A stretch of 64,000 nt of DNA from Perilla frutescens (GCA_026008535.1 BRKX01000017.1:4654501-4718500); one strand, 5' to 3'. Counted from the stretch's first letter, positions 36,693 to 48,683 are shown. The notes: generated by a model not told the origin, from the letters alone. Made by a program: numbers and translations.

Positions 36693-37100
36693 GTTAGAGT
36701 GTCTTCACAAAATTTTCTTATAACTGGTGGCACAGCGGGCGGTGGTGGTCTCTGAACTTCAAACGCGCGTAACTTTCGAACCGATTGGAGTTACGGGGCG
36801 CACAGCATGTACACGCGAAGGTCTCGCCGAGCCGTACGACCTGCACAACGGGGCTTGCCCGTTGTGTGCAATAGCCGAGGTCAAAAAAGAGCTTAGAGTG
36901 CCGGTTTCTTGGCCCGCCGTGTTTCAACGGCCACTAATTCAGAGATTGTGGGTCCCACACTCGTAATCACGGCTCGCTGATGACGAAAGCTCTGTGTTGC
37001 GGTTTCAGTTACTCACAACGAGTAACATAAAGTGAAAAACCGAACAAATTGCAAAAAAAAAAAGAACAAATTATCCGAAAAGATGAGTTTGAACTACAAA

Positions 37101-37219
37101 AGGGGTGCAACACGAGGACTTCCCAGGGGTCACCCATCCTAGTACTAATCTCGCCCAAGCACGCTTAACTTCGGAGTTCTGATGGGATCCGGTGCATTAG
37201 TGCTGTTATGATCGCACCC
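37101..37219 (-). rRNA. 5S rRNA, copy 71 (type j, 119 nt)
   Basis: One C missing at 91-95, G72T, C14A. First gene of the second 9-unit block. Confidence 0.95.
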
Positions 37220-37627
37220 GTTAGAGTGTCTTCACAAAATTTTCTTATAGCTGGTGGCACAACGGGCGGTGGTGGTCTCTGAACTTCAAACGCGCGTAAC
37301 TTTCGAACCGATTGGAGTTACGGGGCGCACAGCATGTACACGCGAAGGTCTCGCCGAGCCGTACGACCTGGACAACAGGGCTCGCCCGTTGTGTGCACTA
37401 GCCGAGGTCAAAAAAGAGCTTAGAGTGCCGGTTTCGTGGCCCGCCGTGTTTCAACGGCCACTAATTCAGAGATTGTTGGTCCCACACTCGTAATCACGGA
37501 TCGCTGATGACGAAAGCTCTGTGTCGCGGTTTCAGTTACTCACAACGAGTAACATAAAGCGAAAAACCGAACAAATTGCAAAAAAAAAAAGAACAAATTA
37601 TCCGAAAAGATGAGTCTGAACTACAAA

Positions 37628-37747
37628 AGGGGTGCAACACGAGGACTTCCCAGGGGGTCACCCATCCTAGTAGTACTCTCGCCCAAGCGCGCTTAACTTC
37701 GGAGTTCTGATGGGATCCGGTGCATTAGTGCTGGTATGATCGCACCC
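37628..37747 (-). rRNA. 5S rRNA, copy 72 (type f)
   Basis: G75C, C59. Confidence 0.96.
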
Positions 37748-38155
37748 GTTAGAGTCTCTTCACAAAATTTTCTTATAGCTGGTGGCACAGCGGGCGGTGG
37801 TGGTCTCTGAACTTCAAACGCGCGTAACTTTCGAACCGATTGGAGTTACGGGGCGCACAGCATGTACACGCGAAGGTCTCGCCGAGCCGTACGACCTGGA
37901 CAACAGGGCTCGCCCGTTGTGTGCACTAGCCGAGGTCAAAAAAGAGCTTAGAGTGCCGGTTTCGTGGCCCGCCGTGTTTCAACGGCCACTAATTCAGAGA
38001 TTGTGGGTCCCACACTCGTAATCACGGATCGCTGATGACGAAAGCTCTGTGTCGCGATTTCAGTTACTCACAACGAGTAACATAAAGTGAAAAACCGAAC
38101 AAATTGCAAAAAAAAAAAGAACAAATTATCCGAAAAGATGAGTCTGAACTACAAA

Positions 38156-38275
38156 AGGGGTGCAACACGAGGACTTCCCAGGGGGTCACCCATCCTAGTA
38201 GTACTCTCGCCCAAGCGCGCTTAACTTCGGAGTTCTGATGGGATCCGGTGCATTAGTGCTGGTATGATCGCACCC
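38156..38275 (-). rRNA. 5S rRNA, copy 73 (type f)
   Basis: G75C, C59. Last type f copy in the window. Confidence 0.96.
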
Positions 38276-38683
38276 GTTAGAGTCTCTTCACAAAATTTTC
38301 TTATAGCTGGTGGCACAGCGGGCGGTGGTGGTCTCTGAACTTCAAACGCGCGTAACTTTCGAACCGATTGGAGTTACGGGTCGCACAGCATGTACACGCG
38401 AAGGTCTCGCCGAGCCGTACGACCTGGACAACAGGGCTTGCCCGTTGTGTGCACTTGCTGAGGTCAAAAAAGAGCTTAGAGTGCCGGTTTCTTGGCCCGC
38501 CGTGTTTCAACGGCCACTAATTCAGAGATTGTGGGTCCCACACTCGTAATCACGGCTCGCTGATGATGAAAACTCTGTGTCGCGGTTTCAGTTACTCACA
38601 ACGAGTAACGTAAAGTGAAAAACCGAACAAATTGCAAAAAAAAAAAAAACAAATTATCCGAAAAGATAAGTCTGAACTACAAA

Positions 38684-38803
38684 AAGGGTGCAACACAAGG
38701 ACTTCCTAAGGGGTCACCCATCCTAGTACTACTCTCGCCCAAGCACGCTTAACTTCGGAGTTCTGATGGGATCCGGTGCATTAGTGCTGTTATGATCGCA
38801 CCC
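38684..38803 (-). rRNA. 5S rRNA, copy 74 (type c)
   Basis: C14A, C95T, G97A, C107T, C119T, as copy 65. Confidence 0.95.
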
Positions 38804-39211
38804 GTTAGAGTCTCTTCACAAAATTTTCTTATAGCTGGTGGCACAGCGGGCGGTGGTGGTCTCTGAACTTCAAACGCGCGTAACTTTCGAACCGATTGGA
38901 GTTACGGGGCGCACAGCATGTACACGCGAAGGTCTCGCCGAGCCGTACGACCTGGACAATAAAGCTCGCCCGTTGTGTGCACTAGCCGAGGTCAAAAAAG
39001 AGCTTAGGGTTCCGGTTTCGTGGCCCGCCGTGTTTCAACGGCCACTAATTCAGAGATTGTGGGTCCCACACTCGTAATCACGGATCGCTGATGACGAAAG
39101 CTCTGTGTCGCGGTTTTAGTTACTCACAACGAGTAACATAAAGCGAAAAACCGAACAAATTGCAAAAAAAAAAAGAACAAATTATCCGAAAAGATGAGTC
39201 TGAACTACAAA

Positions 39212-39331
39212 AGGGGTGCAACACGAGGACTTCCCAGGGTGTCACCCATCCTAGTACTACTCTCGCCCAAGCACGCTTAACTTCGGAGTTCTGATGGGAT
39301 CCGGTGCATTAGTGCTGGTATGATCGCACCC
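39212..39331 (-). rRNA. 5S rRNA, copy 75 (type e)
   Basis: C92A only. Confidence 0.97.
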
Positions 39332-39738
39332 GTTAGAGTCTTTTCACAAAATTTTCTTATAGCTGGTGGCACAGCGGGCGGTGGTGGTCTCTGAACTTCA
39401 AACGCGCGTAACTTTCGAACCAATTGGAGTTACGGGGCGCACAGCATGTACACGCGAAGGTCTCGCCGAGCCGTACGACCTGGACAACCGGGCTTGCCCG
39501 TTGTGTGCACTAGCCGAGGTCAAAAAAGAGCTTAGAGTGCCGATTTCTTGGCCCGCCGTGTTTCAACGGCCACTAATTCAGAGATTGTGGGTCCCACACT
39601 CGTAATCACGGCTCGCTGATGACGAAACCTCTATGTCGCGGTTTCAGTTACTCACAACGAGTAACATAAAGTGAAAAACCGAACAAATTGCAAAAAAAAA
39701 AGAACAAATTATCCGAAAAGATGAGTCTGAACTACAAA

Positions 39739-39858
39739 AGGGGTGCAACACGAGGACTTCCCAGGGGGTCACCCATCCTAGTACTACTCTCGCCCAAGCG
39801 CGCTTAACTTCGGAGTTCTGATGGGATCCGGTGCATTAGTGCTGGTATGATCGCACCC
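39739..39858 (-). rRNA. 5S rRNA, copy 76 (type b)
   Basis: C59 only. Likely intact. Confidence 0.97.
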
Positions 39859-40266
39859 GTTAGAGTCTCTTCACAAAATTTTCTTATAGCTGGTGGCACA
39901 GCGGGCGGTGGTGGTCTCTGAACTTCAAACGCGCGTAACTTTCGAACCGATTGGAGTTACGGGTTGCACAGCATGTACACGCGAAGGTCTCGCCGAGCCG
40001 TACGACCTGGACAACAGGGCTTGCCCGTTGTGTGCACTAGCCGAGGTCAAAAAAGAGCTTAGAGTGCCGGTTTCTCTGCCCGCCGTGTTTCAACGGCCAC
40101 TAATTCAGAGATTGTGGGTCCCACACTCGTAATCACGGCTCGCTGATGATGAAAACTCTGTGTCGCGGTTTCAGTTACTCACAACGAGTAACGTAAAGTG
40201 AAAAACCGAACAAATTGCAAAAAAAAAAAGAACAAATTATCCGAAAAGATGAGTCTGAACTACAAA

Positions 40267-40386
40267 AAGGGTGCAACACGAGGACTTCCTAAGGGGTCAC
40301 CCATCCTAGTACTACTCTCGCCCAAGCACGCTTAACTTCGGAGTTCTGATGGGATCCGGTGCATTAGTGCTGTTATGATCGCACCC
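40267..40386 (-). rRNA. 5S rRNA, copy 77 (type c)
   Basis: C14A, C95T, G97A, C119T. Confidence 0.96.
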
Positions 40387-40794
40387 GTTAGAGTGTCTTC
40401 ACAAAATTTTCTTATAACTGGTGGCACAGCGGGCGGTGGTGGTCTCTGAACTTCAAACGCGCGTAACTTTCGAACCGATTGGAGTTACGGGGCGCACAGC
40501 ATGTACACGCGAAGGTCTCGCCGAGCCGTACGACCTGGACAACAGGGCTCGCCCGTTGTGTGCACTAGCCGAGGTCAAAAAAGAGCTTAGAGTTCCGGTT
40601 TCGTGGCCCGCCGTGTTTCAACGGCCACTAATTCAGAGATTGTGGGTCCCAAACTCGTAATCACGGATCGCTGATGACGAAAGCTCTGTGTCGCGGTTTC
40701 AGTTACTCACAACGAGTAACATAAAGTGAAAAACCGAACAAATTGCAAAAAAAAAAAGAACAAATTATCCGAAAAGATGAGTCTAAACTACAAA

Positions 40795-40914
40795 AGGGGT
40801 GCAACACGAGGACTTCCCAGGGGGTCACCCATCCTAGTACTACTCTCGCCCAAGCACGCTTAACTTCGAAGTTCTGATGGGATCCGGTGCATTAGTGCTG
40901 GTATGATCGCACCC
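40795..40914 (-). rRNA. 5S rRNA, copy 78 (type l)
   Basis: C46T only. Confidence 0.96.
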
Positions 40915-41322
40915 GTTAGAGTCTCTTTACAAAATTTTCTTATAGCTGGTGGCACAGCGGGCGGTGGTGGTCTCTGAACTTCAAACGCGCGTAACTTTCG
41001 AACCGATTGGAGTTACGGGGCGCACAGCATGTACACGCGAAGGTCTCGCCGAGCCGTACGACCTGCACAACGGGGCTTGCCCGTTGTGTGCACTAGCCGA
41101 GGTCAAAAAAGAGCTTAGAGTGCCGGTTTCTTGGCCCGCCGTGTTTCAACGGCCACTAATTCAGAGATTGTGGGTCCCACACTCGTAATCACGGCTCGCT
41201 GATGATGAAAACTCTGTGTCGCGGTTTCAGTTACTCACAACGAGTAACGTAAAGTGAAAAACCGAACAAATTGCAAAAAAAAAAAGAACAAATTATCCGA
41301 AAAGATGAGTCTGAACTACAAA

Positions 41323-41442
41323 AAGGGTGCAACACGAGGACTTCCTAAGGGGTCACCCATCCTAGTACTACTCTCGCCCAAGCACACTTAACTTCGGAGT
41401 TCTGATGGGATCCGGTGCATTAGTGCTGTTATGATCGCACCC
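41323..41442 (-). rRNA. 5S rRNA, copy 79 (type c)
   Basis: C14A, C57T, C95T, G97A, C119T, as copy 70. Confidence 0.95.
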
Positions 41443-41850
41443 GTTAGAGTGTCTTCACAAAATTTTCTTATAACTGGTGGCACAGCGGGCGGTGGTGGTC
41501 TCTGAACTTCAAACGCGCGTAACTTTCGAACCGATTGGAGTTACGGGGCGCACAACATGTACACGCGAAGGTCTCGCCGAGCCGTACGACCTGCACAACC
41601 GGGCTCGCCCGTTGTGTGCACTAGCCGAGGTCAAAAAAGAGCTTAGAGTTCCGGTTTCGTGGCCCGCCGTGTTTCAACGGCCACTAATTCAGAGATTGTG
41701 GGTCCCACACTCGTAATCACGGATCGCTGATGACGAAAGCTCTGTGTCGCGGTTTCAGTTACTCACAACGAGTAACATAAAGTGAAAAACCGAACAAATT
41801 GCAAAAAAAAAAAGAACAAATTATCCGAAAAGATGAGTCTGAACTACAAA

Positions 41851-41970
41851 AGGGGTGCAACACGAGGACTTCCCAGGGGGTCACCCATCCTAGTACTACT
41901 CTCGCCCAAGCACGCTTAACTTCGGAGTTCTGATGGGATCCGGTGCATTAGTGCTGGTATGATCGCACCC
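41851..41970 (-). rRNA. 5S rRNA, copy 80 (type a)
   Basis: Exact consensus; the rightmost such copy in the window. Confidence 0.98.
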
Positions 41971-42285
41971 GTTAGAGTCTCTTTACAAAATTTTCTTATA
42001 GCTGGTGGCACAGCGGGCGGTGGTGGTCTCTGAACTTCAAACGCGCGTAACTTTCGAACCGATTGGAGTTACGGGGCGCACAGCATGTACACGCGAAGGT
42101 CTCGCCGAGCCGTACGACCTGCACAACGGGGCTTGCCCGTTGTGTGCACTAGCCGAGGTCAAAAAAGAGCTTAGAGTGCCGGTTTCTTGGCCCGCCGTGT
42201 TTCAACGGCCACTAATTCAGAGATTGTGGGTCCCACACTCGTAATCACGGCTCGCTGATGACGAAAGCTCTGTGTCGCGGTTTCA

Positions 42286-42304
42286 GTTACTCACAATGAG
42301 TAAC
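42286..42304. repeat. Spacer hairpin with extended stem
   Basis: A single C to T change in the loop gives GTTACTCA-CAA-TGAGTAAC, an 8-bp stem with a 3-nt loop instead of the usual 7 and 5. Confidence 0.6.
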
Positions 42305-42378
42305 ATAAAGTGAAAAACCGAACAAATTGTAAAAAAAAAAAGAACAAATTATCCGAAAAGATGAGTCTGAACTACAAA

Positions 42379-42498
42379 AATGGTGCAACACGAGGACTTC
42401 CTATGGGGTCACCCATCCTAGTACTACTCTCGCCCAAGCACGCTTAACTTCGGAGTTCTGATGGGATCCGGTGCATTAGTGCTGTTATGATCGCACCC
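42379..42498 (-). rRNA. 5S rRNA, copy 81 (type d)
   Basis: C14A, C95A, G97A, C118A, C119T; TATA box at -29. Confidence 0.95.
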
Positions 42499-42904
42499 GT
42501 TAGAGTGTTTCACAAAATTTTCTTATAGCTGGTGGCACAGCGGGCGGTGGTGGTCTCTGAACATCAAACGAGCGTAACTTTCGAACCGATTGGAGTTACG
42601 GGGCGCACAGCATGTACACGCGAAGGTCTCGCCGAGCCGTACGACCTGGACAACAGGGCTCGCCCGTTGTGTGCACTAGCCGAGGTCAAAAAAGAGCTTA
42701 GAGTTCCGGTTTCGTGGCCCGCCGTGTTTCAACGGCCACTAATTCAGAGATTGTGGGTCCCACACTCGTAATCACGGATCGCTGATGACGAAAGCTCTGT
42801 GTCGCGGTTTTAGTTACTCACAACGAGTAACATAAAGCGAAAAACCGAACACATTGCAAAAAAAAAAGAACAAATTATCCGAAAAGATGAGTCTGAACTA
42901 CAAA

Positions 42905-43024
42905 AGGGGTGCAACAAGAGGACTTCCCAGGGGGTCACCCATCCTAGTACTACTCTCGCCCAAGCACGCTTAACTTCGGAGTTCTGACGGGATCCGGTGC
43001 ATTAGTGCTGGTATGATCGCACCC
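42905..43024 (-). rRNA. 5S rRNA, copy 82 (type k)
   Basis: A37G plus G108T, which removes a helix V pair. Confidence 0.95.
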
Positions 43025-43432
43025 GTTAGAGTCTTTTCACAAAATTTTCTTATAGCTGGTGGCACAGCGGGCGGTGGTGGTCTCTGAACTTCAAACGCGC
43101 GTAACTTTCGAACCGATTGGAGTTACGGGGCGCACAGCATGTACACGCGAAGGTCTCGCCGAGCCGTACGACCTGGACAACAGGGCTTGCCCGTTGTGTG
43201 CAATAGCCGAGGTCAAAAAAGAGCTTAGAGTGCCGATTTCTTGGCCCGCCGTGTTTCAACGGCCACTAATTCAGAGATTGTGGGTCCCACACTCGTAATC
43301 ACGGCTCGCTGATGACGAAACCTCTGTGTCGCGGTTTCAGTTACTCACAACGAGTAACATAAAGTGAAAAACCGAAGAAATTGCAAAAAAAAAAAGAACA
43401 AATTATCCGAAAAGATGAGTCTGAACTACAAA

Positions 43433-43552
43433 AGGGGTGCAACACGAGGACTTCCCAGGGGGTCACCCATCCTAGTACTACTCTCGCCCAAGCGCGCTTA
43501 ACTTCGGAGTTCTGATGGGATCCGGTGCATTAGTGCTGGTATGATCGCACCC
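43433..43552 (-). rRNA. 5S rRNA, copy 83 (type b)
   Basis: C59 only. The last likely intact gene before the variant-rich right part. Confidence 0.97.
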
Positions 43553-43960
43553 GTTAGAGTCTCTTCACAAAATTTTCTTATAGCTGGTGGCACAGCGGGC
43601 GGTGGTGGTCTCTGAACTTCAAACGCGCGTAACTTTCGAACCGATTGGAGTTACGGGTCGCACAGCATGTACACGCGAAGGTCTCGCCGAGCCGTACGAC
43701 CTGGACAACAGGGCTTGCCCGTTGTGTGCACTAGCCGAGGTCAAAAAAGAGCTTAGAGTGCCGGTTTCTTGGCCCGCCGTGTTTCAACGGCCACTAATTC
43801 AGAGATTGTGGGTCCCACACTCGTAATCACGGCTCGCTGATGATGAAAACTCTGTGTCGCGGCTTCAGTTACTCACAACGAGTAACGTAAAGTGAAAAAC
43901 CGAACAAATTGCAAAAAAAAAAAGAACAAATTATCCGAAAAGATGAGTCTGAACTACAAA

Positions 43961-44080
43961 AAGGGTGCAACACGAGGACTTCCTAAGGGGTCACCCATCC
44001 TAGTACTACTCTCGCCCAAGCACGCTTAACTTCGGAGTTCTGATGGGATCCGGTGCATTAGTGCTGTTATGATCGCACCC
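43961..44080 (-). rRNA. 5S rRNA, copy 84 (type c)
   Basis: C14A, C95T, G97A, C119T. Confidence 0.96.
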
Positions 44081-44487
44081 GTTAGAGTGTCTTTACAAAA
44101 TTTTCTTATAACTGGTGGCACAGCGGGCGGTGGTGGTCTCTGAACTTCAAACGCGCGTAACTTTCGAACCGATTGGAGTTACGGGGCGCACAGCATGTAC
44201 ACGCGAAGGTCTCGCCGAGCCGTACGACCTGGACAACAGGGCTCGCCCGTTGTGTGCACTAGCCGAGGTCAAAGAAGAGCTTAGAGTTCCGGTTTCGTGG
44301 CCCGCCGTGTTTCAACGGCCACTAATTCAGAGATTGTGGGTCCCACACTCGTAATCACGGATCGCTGATGACGAAAGCTCTGTGTCGCGGTTTCAGTTAC
44401 TCACAACGAGTAACATAAAGTGAAAAACCGAACAAATTGCAAAAAAAAAAGAACAAATTATCCGAAAAGATGAGTCTAAACTACAAA

Positions 44488-44607
44488 AGGGGTGCAACAC
44501 GAGGACTTCCCAGGGGGTCACCCATCCTAGTACTACTCTCGCCCAAGCACGCTTAACTTCGAAGTTCTGATGGGATCCGGTGCATTAGTGCTGGTATGAT
44601 CGCACCC
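44488..44607 (-). rRNA. 5S rRNA, copy 85 (type l)
   Basis: C46T only. Confidence 0.96.
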
Positions 44608-45015
44608 GTTAGAGTCTCTTTACAAAATTTTCTTATAGCTGGTGGCACAGCGGGCGGTGGTGGTCTCTGAACTTCAAACGCGCGTAACTTTCGAACCGAT
44701 TGGAGTTACGGGGCGCACAGCATGTACACGCGAAGGTCTCGCCGAGCCGTACGACCTGCACAACGGGGCTTGCCCGTTGTGTGCACTAGCCGAGGTCAAA
44801 AAAGAGCTTAGAGTGCCGGTTTCTTGGCCCGCCGTGTTTCAACGGCCACTAATTCAGAGATTGTGGGTCCCACACTCGTAATCACGGCTCGCTGATGATG
44901 AAAACTCTGTGTCGCGGTTTCAGTTACTCACAACGAGTAACATAAAGTGAAAAACCGAACAAATTGTAAAAAAAAAAAGAACAAATTATCCGAAAAGATG
45001 AGTCTGAACTACAAA

Positions 45016-45135
45016 AAGGGTGCAACACGAGGACTTCCTATGGGGTCACCCATCCTAGTACTACTCTCGCCCAAGCACGCTTAACTTCGGAGTTCTGATG
45101 GGATCCGGTGCATTAGTGCTGTTATGATCGCACCC
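45016..45135 (-). rRNA. 5S rRNA, copy 86 (type c/d intermediate)
   Basis: C14A, C95A, G97A, C119T but no C118A, so it sits between types c and d. TATA box at -29. Confidence 0.95.
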
Positions 45136-45542
45136 GTTAGAGTGTTTCACAAAATTTTCTTATAGCTGGTGGCACAGCGGGCGGTGGTGGTCTCTGAACT
45201 TCAAACGCGCGTAACTTTCGAACCGATTGGAGTTACGGGGCGCACAGCATGTACACGCGAAGGTCTCGCCGAGCTGTACGACCTGGACAACAGGGCTCGC
45301 CCGTTGTGTGCACTAGCCGAGGTCAAAAAAGAGCTTAGAGTTCCGGTTTCGTGGCCCGCCGTGTTTCAACGGCCACTAATTCAGAGATTGTGGGTCCCAC
45401 ACTCGTAATCACGGATCGCTGATGACGAAAGCTCTGTGTCGCGGTTTTAGTTACTCACAACGAGTAACATAAAGCGAAAAACCGAACAAATTGCGAAAAA
45501 AAAAAGAACAAATTATCCGAAAAGATGAGTCTGAACTACAAA

Positions 45543-45662
45543 AGGGGTGCAACACGAGGACTTCCCAGGGGGTCACCTATCCTAGTACTACTCTCGCCCA
45601 AGCACGCTTAACTTCAGAGTTCTGACGGTATCCGGTGCATTAGTGCTGGTATGATCGCACCC
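45543..45662 (-). rRNA. 5S rRNA, copy 87 (type k, degenerate)
   Basis: A37G plus private C34A, C47T and G85A. G85A is in box C, and C34A removes the BamHI site. Four changes suggest relaxed constraint. Confidence 0.92.
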
Positions 45663-46071
45663 GTTAGAGTCTTTTCACAAAATTTTCTTATAGCTGGTGG
45701 CACAGCGGGCGGTGGTGGTCTCTGAACTTCAAACGCGCGTAACTTTCGAACCGATTGGAGTTACGGGGCGCACAGCATGTACACGCGAAGGTCTTGCCGA
45801 GCCGTACGTCCTGGACAACAGGGCTTGCCCGTTGTGTGCACTAGCCGAGGTCAAAAAAGAGCTTAGAGTGCCGGTTTCTTGGCCCGCCGTGTTTCAACGG
45901 CCACTAATTCAGAGATTGTGGGTCCCACACTCGTAATCACGGCTCGCTGATGACGAAACCTCTGTGTCGCGGTTTCAGTTACTCACAACGAGTAACATAA
46001 AGTGAAAAACCGAACAAATTGCAAAAAAAAAAAAGAACAAATTATCCGAAAAGATGAGTCTGAACTACAAA

Positions 46072-46191
46072 AGAGGTGCAACACGAGGACTTCCAAGGGG
46101 GTCACCCATCCTAGTACTACTCTCGCACAAGCACGCTTAACTTCGGAGTTCTGATGGGATCCGGTGCATTAGTGCTGGTTTGATCGCACCC
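46072..46191 (-). rRNA. 5S rRNA, copy 88 (degenerate)
   Basis: Private set T12A, G65T, G97T, C118T. It belongs to no other type and lies at the junction between the two halves of the array. Confidence 0.92.
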
Positions 46192-46598
46192 GTTAGAGTC
46201 TCTTCACAAAATTTTCTTATAGCTGGTGGCACAGCGGGCGGTGGTGGTCTCTGAACTTCAAACGCGCGTAACTTTCGAACCGATTGGAGTTACGGGGCGC
46301 ACAGCATGTACACGCGAAGGTCTCGCCGAGCCGTACGACCTGCACAACGGGGCTTGCCCGTTGTGTGCAGTAGCCGAGGTCAAAAAAGAGCTTAGAGTGC
46401 CGGTTTCTTGGGCCGCCGTGTTTCAACGGCCACTAATTCAGAGATTGTGGGTCCCACACTCGTAATCACGGCTCGCTGATGACGAAAGCTCTGTGTTGCG
46501 GTTTCAGTTACTCACAACGAGTAACATGAAGTGAAAAACCGAACAAATTGCAAAAAAAAAAGAACAAATTATCCGAAAAGATGAGTCTGAACTACAAA

Positions 46599-46718
46599 AG
46601 GGGTGCAACACGAGGACTTCCCAGGGGGTCACCCATCCTAGTACTACTCTCGCCCAAGCACGCTTAACTTCGGAGTTCTGATGGGCTCCGGTGCATTAGT
46701 GCTGGTATGATCGCACCA
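46599..46718 (-). rRNA. 5S rRNA, copy 89 (start-site variant)
   Basis: T33G and G1T. The first transcribed base is T instead of G, which may impair Pol III initiation. The BamHI site is lost. Confidence 0.92.
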
Positions 46719-47124
46719 GTTAGAGTCTCTTCACAAAATTTTCTTATAGCTGGTGGCACAGCGGGCGGTGGTGGTCTCTGAACTTCAAACGCGCGTAACT
46801 TTCGAACTGATTGGAGTTACGGGGCGCACAGCATGTACACGCGAAGGTCTCGCCGAGCCGTACGACCTGGACAACAGGGCTCGCCCGTTGTGTGCAGTAG
46901 CCGAGGTCAAAAAAGAGCTTAGAGTGCCGGTTTCTTGGCCCGCCGTGTTTCAACGGCCACTAATTCAGAGATTGTGGGTCCCACACTCGTAATCACGGCT
47001 CGCTGATTACGAAAGCTCTGTGTCGCGGTTTCAGTTACTCACAACGAGTAACATAAAGTGAAAAACCGAACAAATTGCAAAAAAAAGGAACAAATTATCC
47101 GAAAAGATGAGTCTGAACTACAAA

Positions 47125-47234
47125 AGGGGTGCAACACGAGGACTTCACCCATCCTAGTACTACTCTCGCCCAAGCACGCTTAACTTCGGAGTTCTGATGG
47201 GATCCGGTGCATTAGTGCTGGTATGATCGCACCC
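47125..47234 (-). pseudogene. 5S rRNA copy 90, 10-nt deletion (type n)
   Basis: Leftmost deletion copy. Bases 91-100 are missing just after box C, giving 110 nt. The lost segment is the 3' strand of helix IV and part of loop E, so normal folding is not possible, although the A, IE and C promoter boxes, TATA box and terminator remain. It could still be transcribed; I call it a pseudogene by inference. Confidence 0.85.
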
Positions 47235-47641
47235 GTTAGAGTCTTTTCACAAAATTTTCTTATAGCTGGTGGCACAGCGGGCGGTGGTGGTCTCTGAACT
47301 TCAAACGCGCGTAACTTTCGAACCGATTGGAGTTACGGGGCGCACAGCATGTACACGCGAAGGTCTCGCCGAGCCGTACGACCTGCACAACCAGGCTTGC
47401 CCGTTGTGTGCAGTAGCCGAGGTCAAAAAAGAGCTTAGAGTGCCGGTTTCTTGGCCCGCCGTGTTTCAACGGCCACTAATTCATAGATTGTGGGTCCCAC
47501 ACTCGTAATCACGGCTCGCTGATGACGAAAGCTCTGTGTCGCGGTTTCAGTTACTCACAACGAGTTACATAAAGTGAAAAACCGAACAAATTGCAAAAAA
47601 AAAAGAACAAATTATCCGAAAAGATGAGTCTGAACTACAAA

Positions 47642-47761
47642 AGGGGTGCAACACGAGGACTTCCCATGGGGTCACCCATCCTAGTACTACTCTCGCCCAA
47701 GCACGCTTAACTTCGGAGTTCTGATGGGATCCGGTGCATTAGTGCTGGTATGATCGCACCC
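47642..47761 (-). rRNA. 5S rRNA, copy 91 (type m)
   Basis: Full length with C95A, which breaks the G81-C95 pair of helix IV. First type m copy. Confidence 0.94.
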
Positions 47762-48167
47762 GTTAGAGTCTCTTCACAAAATTTTCTTATAGCTGGTGGC
47801 ACAGCGGGCGGTGGTGGTCTCTGAACTTCAAACGCGCGTAACTTTCGAACCGATTGGAGTTACGGGGCGCACAGCATGTACACGCGAAGGTCTCGCCGAG
47901 CCGTACGACCTGGACAACAGGGCTCGCCCGTTGTGTGCACTAGCCGAGGTCAAAAAAGAGCTTAGAGTGCCGGTTTCTTGGCCCGCCGTGTTTCAACGGC
48001 CACTAATTCAGAGATTGTGGGTCCCACACTCGTAATCACGGCTCGCTGATTACGAAAGCTCTGTGTCGCGGTTTCAGTTACTCACAACGAGTAACATAAA
48101 GTGAAAAACCGAACAAATTGCAAAAAAAAGGAACAAATTATCCGAAAAGATGAGTCTGAACTACAAA

Positions 48168-48277
48168 AGGGGTGCAACACGAGGACTTCACCCATCCTAG
48201 TACTACTCTCGCCCAAGCACGCTTAACTTCGGAGTTCTGATGGGATCCGGTGCATTAGTGCTGGTATGATCGCACCC
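48168..48277 (-). pseudogene. 5S rRNA copy 92, 10-nt deletion (type n)
   Basis: Same deletion of 91-100, otherwise consensus. Confidence 0.85.
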
Positions 48278-48683
48278 GTTAGAGTCTTTTCACAAAATTT
48301 TCTTATAGCTGGTGGCACAGCGGGCGGTGGTGGTCTCTGAACTTCAAACGCGCGTAACTTTCGAACTGATTGGAGTTACGGGGCGCACAGCATGTACACG
48401 CGAAGGTCTCGCCGAGCCGTACGACCTGGACAACAGGGCTCGCCCGTTGTGTGCAGTAGCCGAGGTCAAAAAAGAGCTTAGAGTGCCGGTTTCTTGGCCC
48501 GCCGTGTTTCAACGGCCACTAATTCAGAGATTGTGGGTCCCACACTCGTAATCACGGCTCGCTGATTACGAAAGCTCTGTGTCGCGGTTTCAGTTACTCA
48601 CAACGAGTAACATAAAGTGAAAAACCGAACAAATTGCAAAAAAAAGGAACAAATTATCCGAAAAGATGAGTCTGAACTACAAA

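Larger units (their letters stand above)
32350..41850. repeat. 9-unit tandem duplication (about 4751 bp x 2)
   Basis: Copies 62-70 (32350-37100) and 71-79 (37101-41850) share the order j, f, f, c, e, b, c, l, c. Private markers such as C107T in the first type c and C57T in the last are present in both, so the duplication is recent relative to those changes. Confidence 0.9.
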
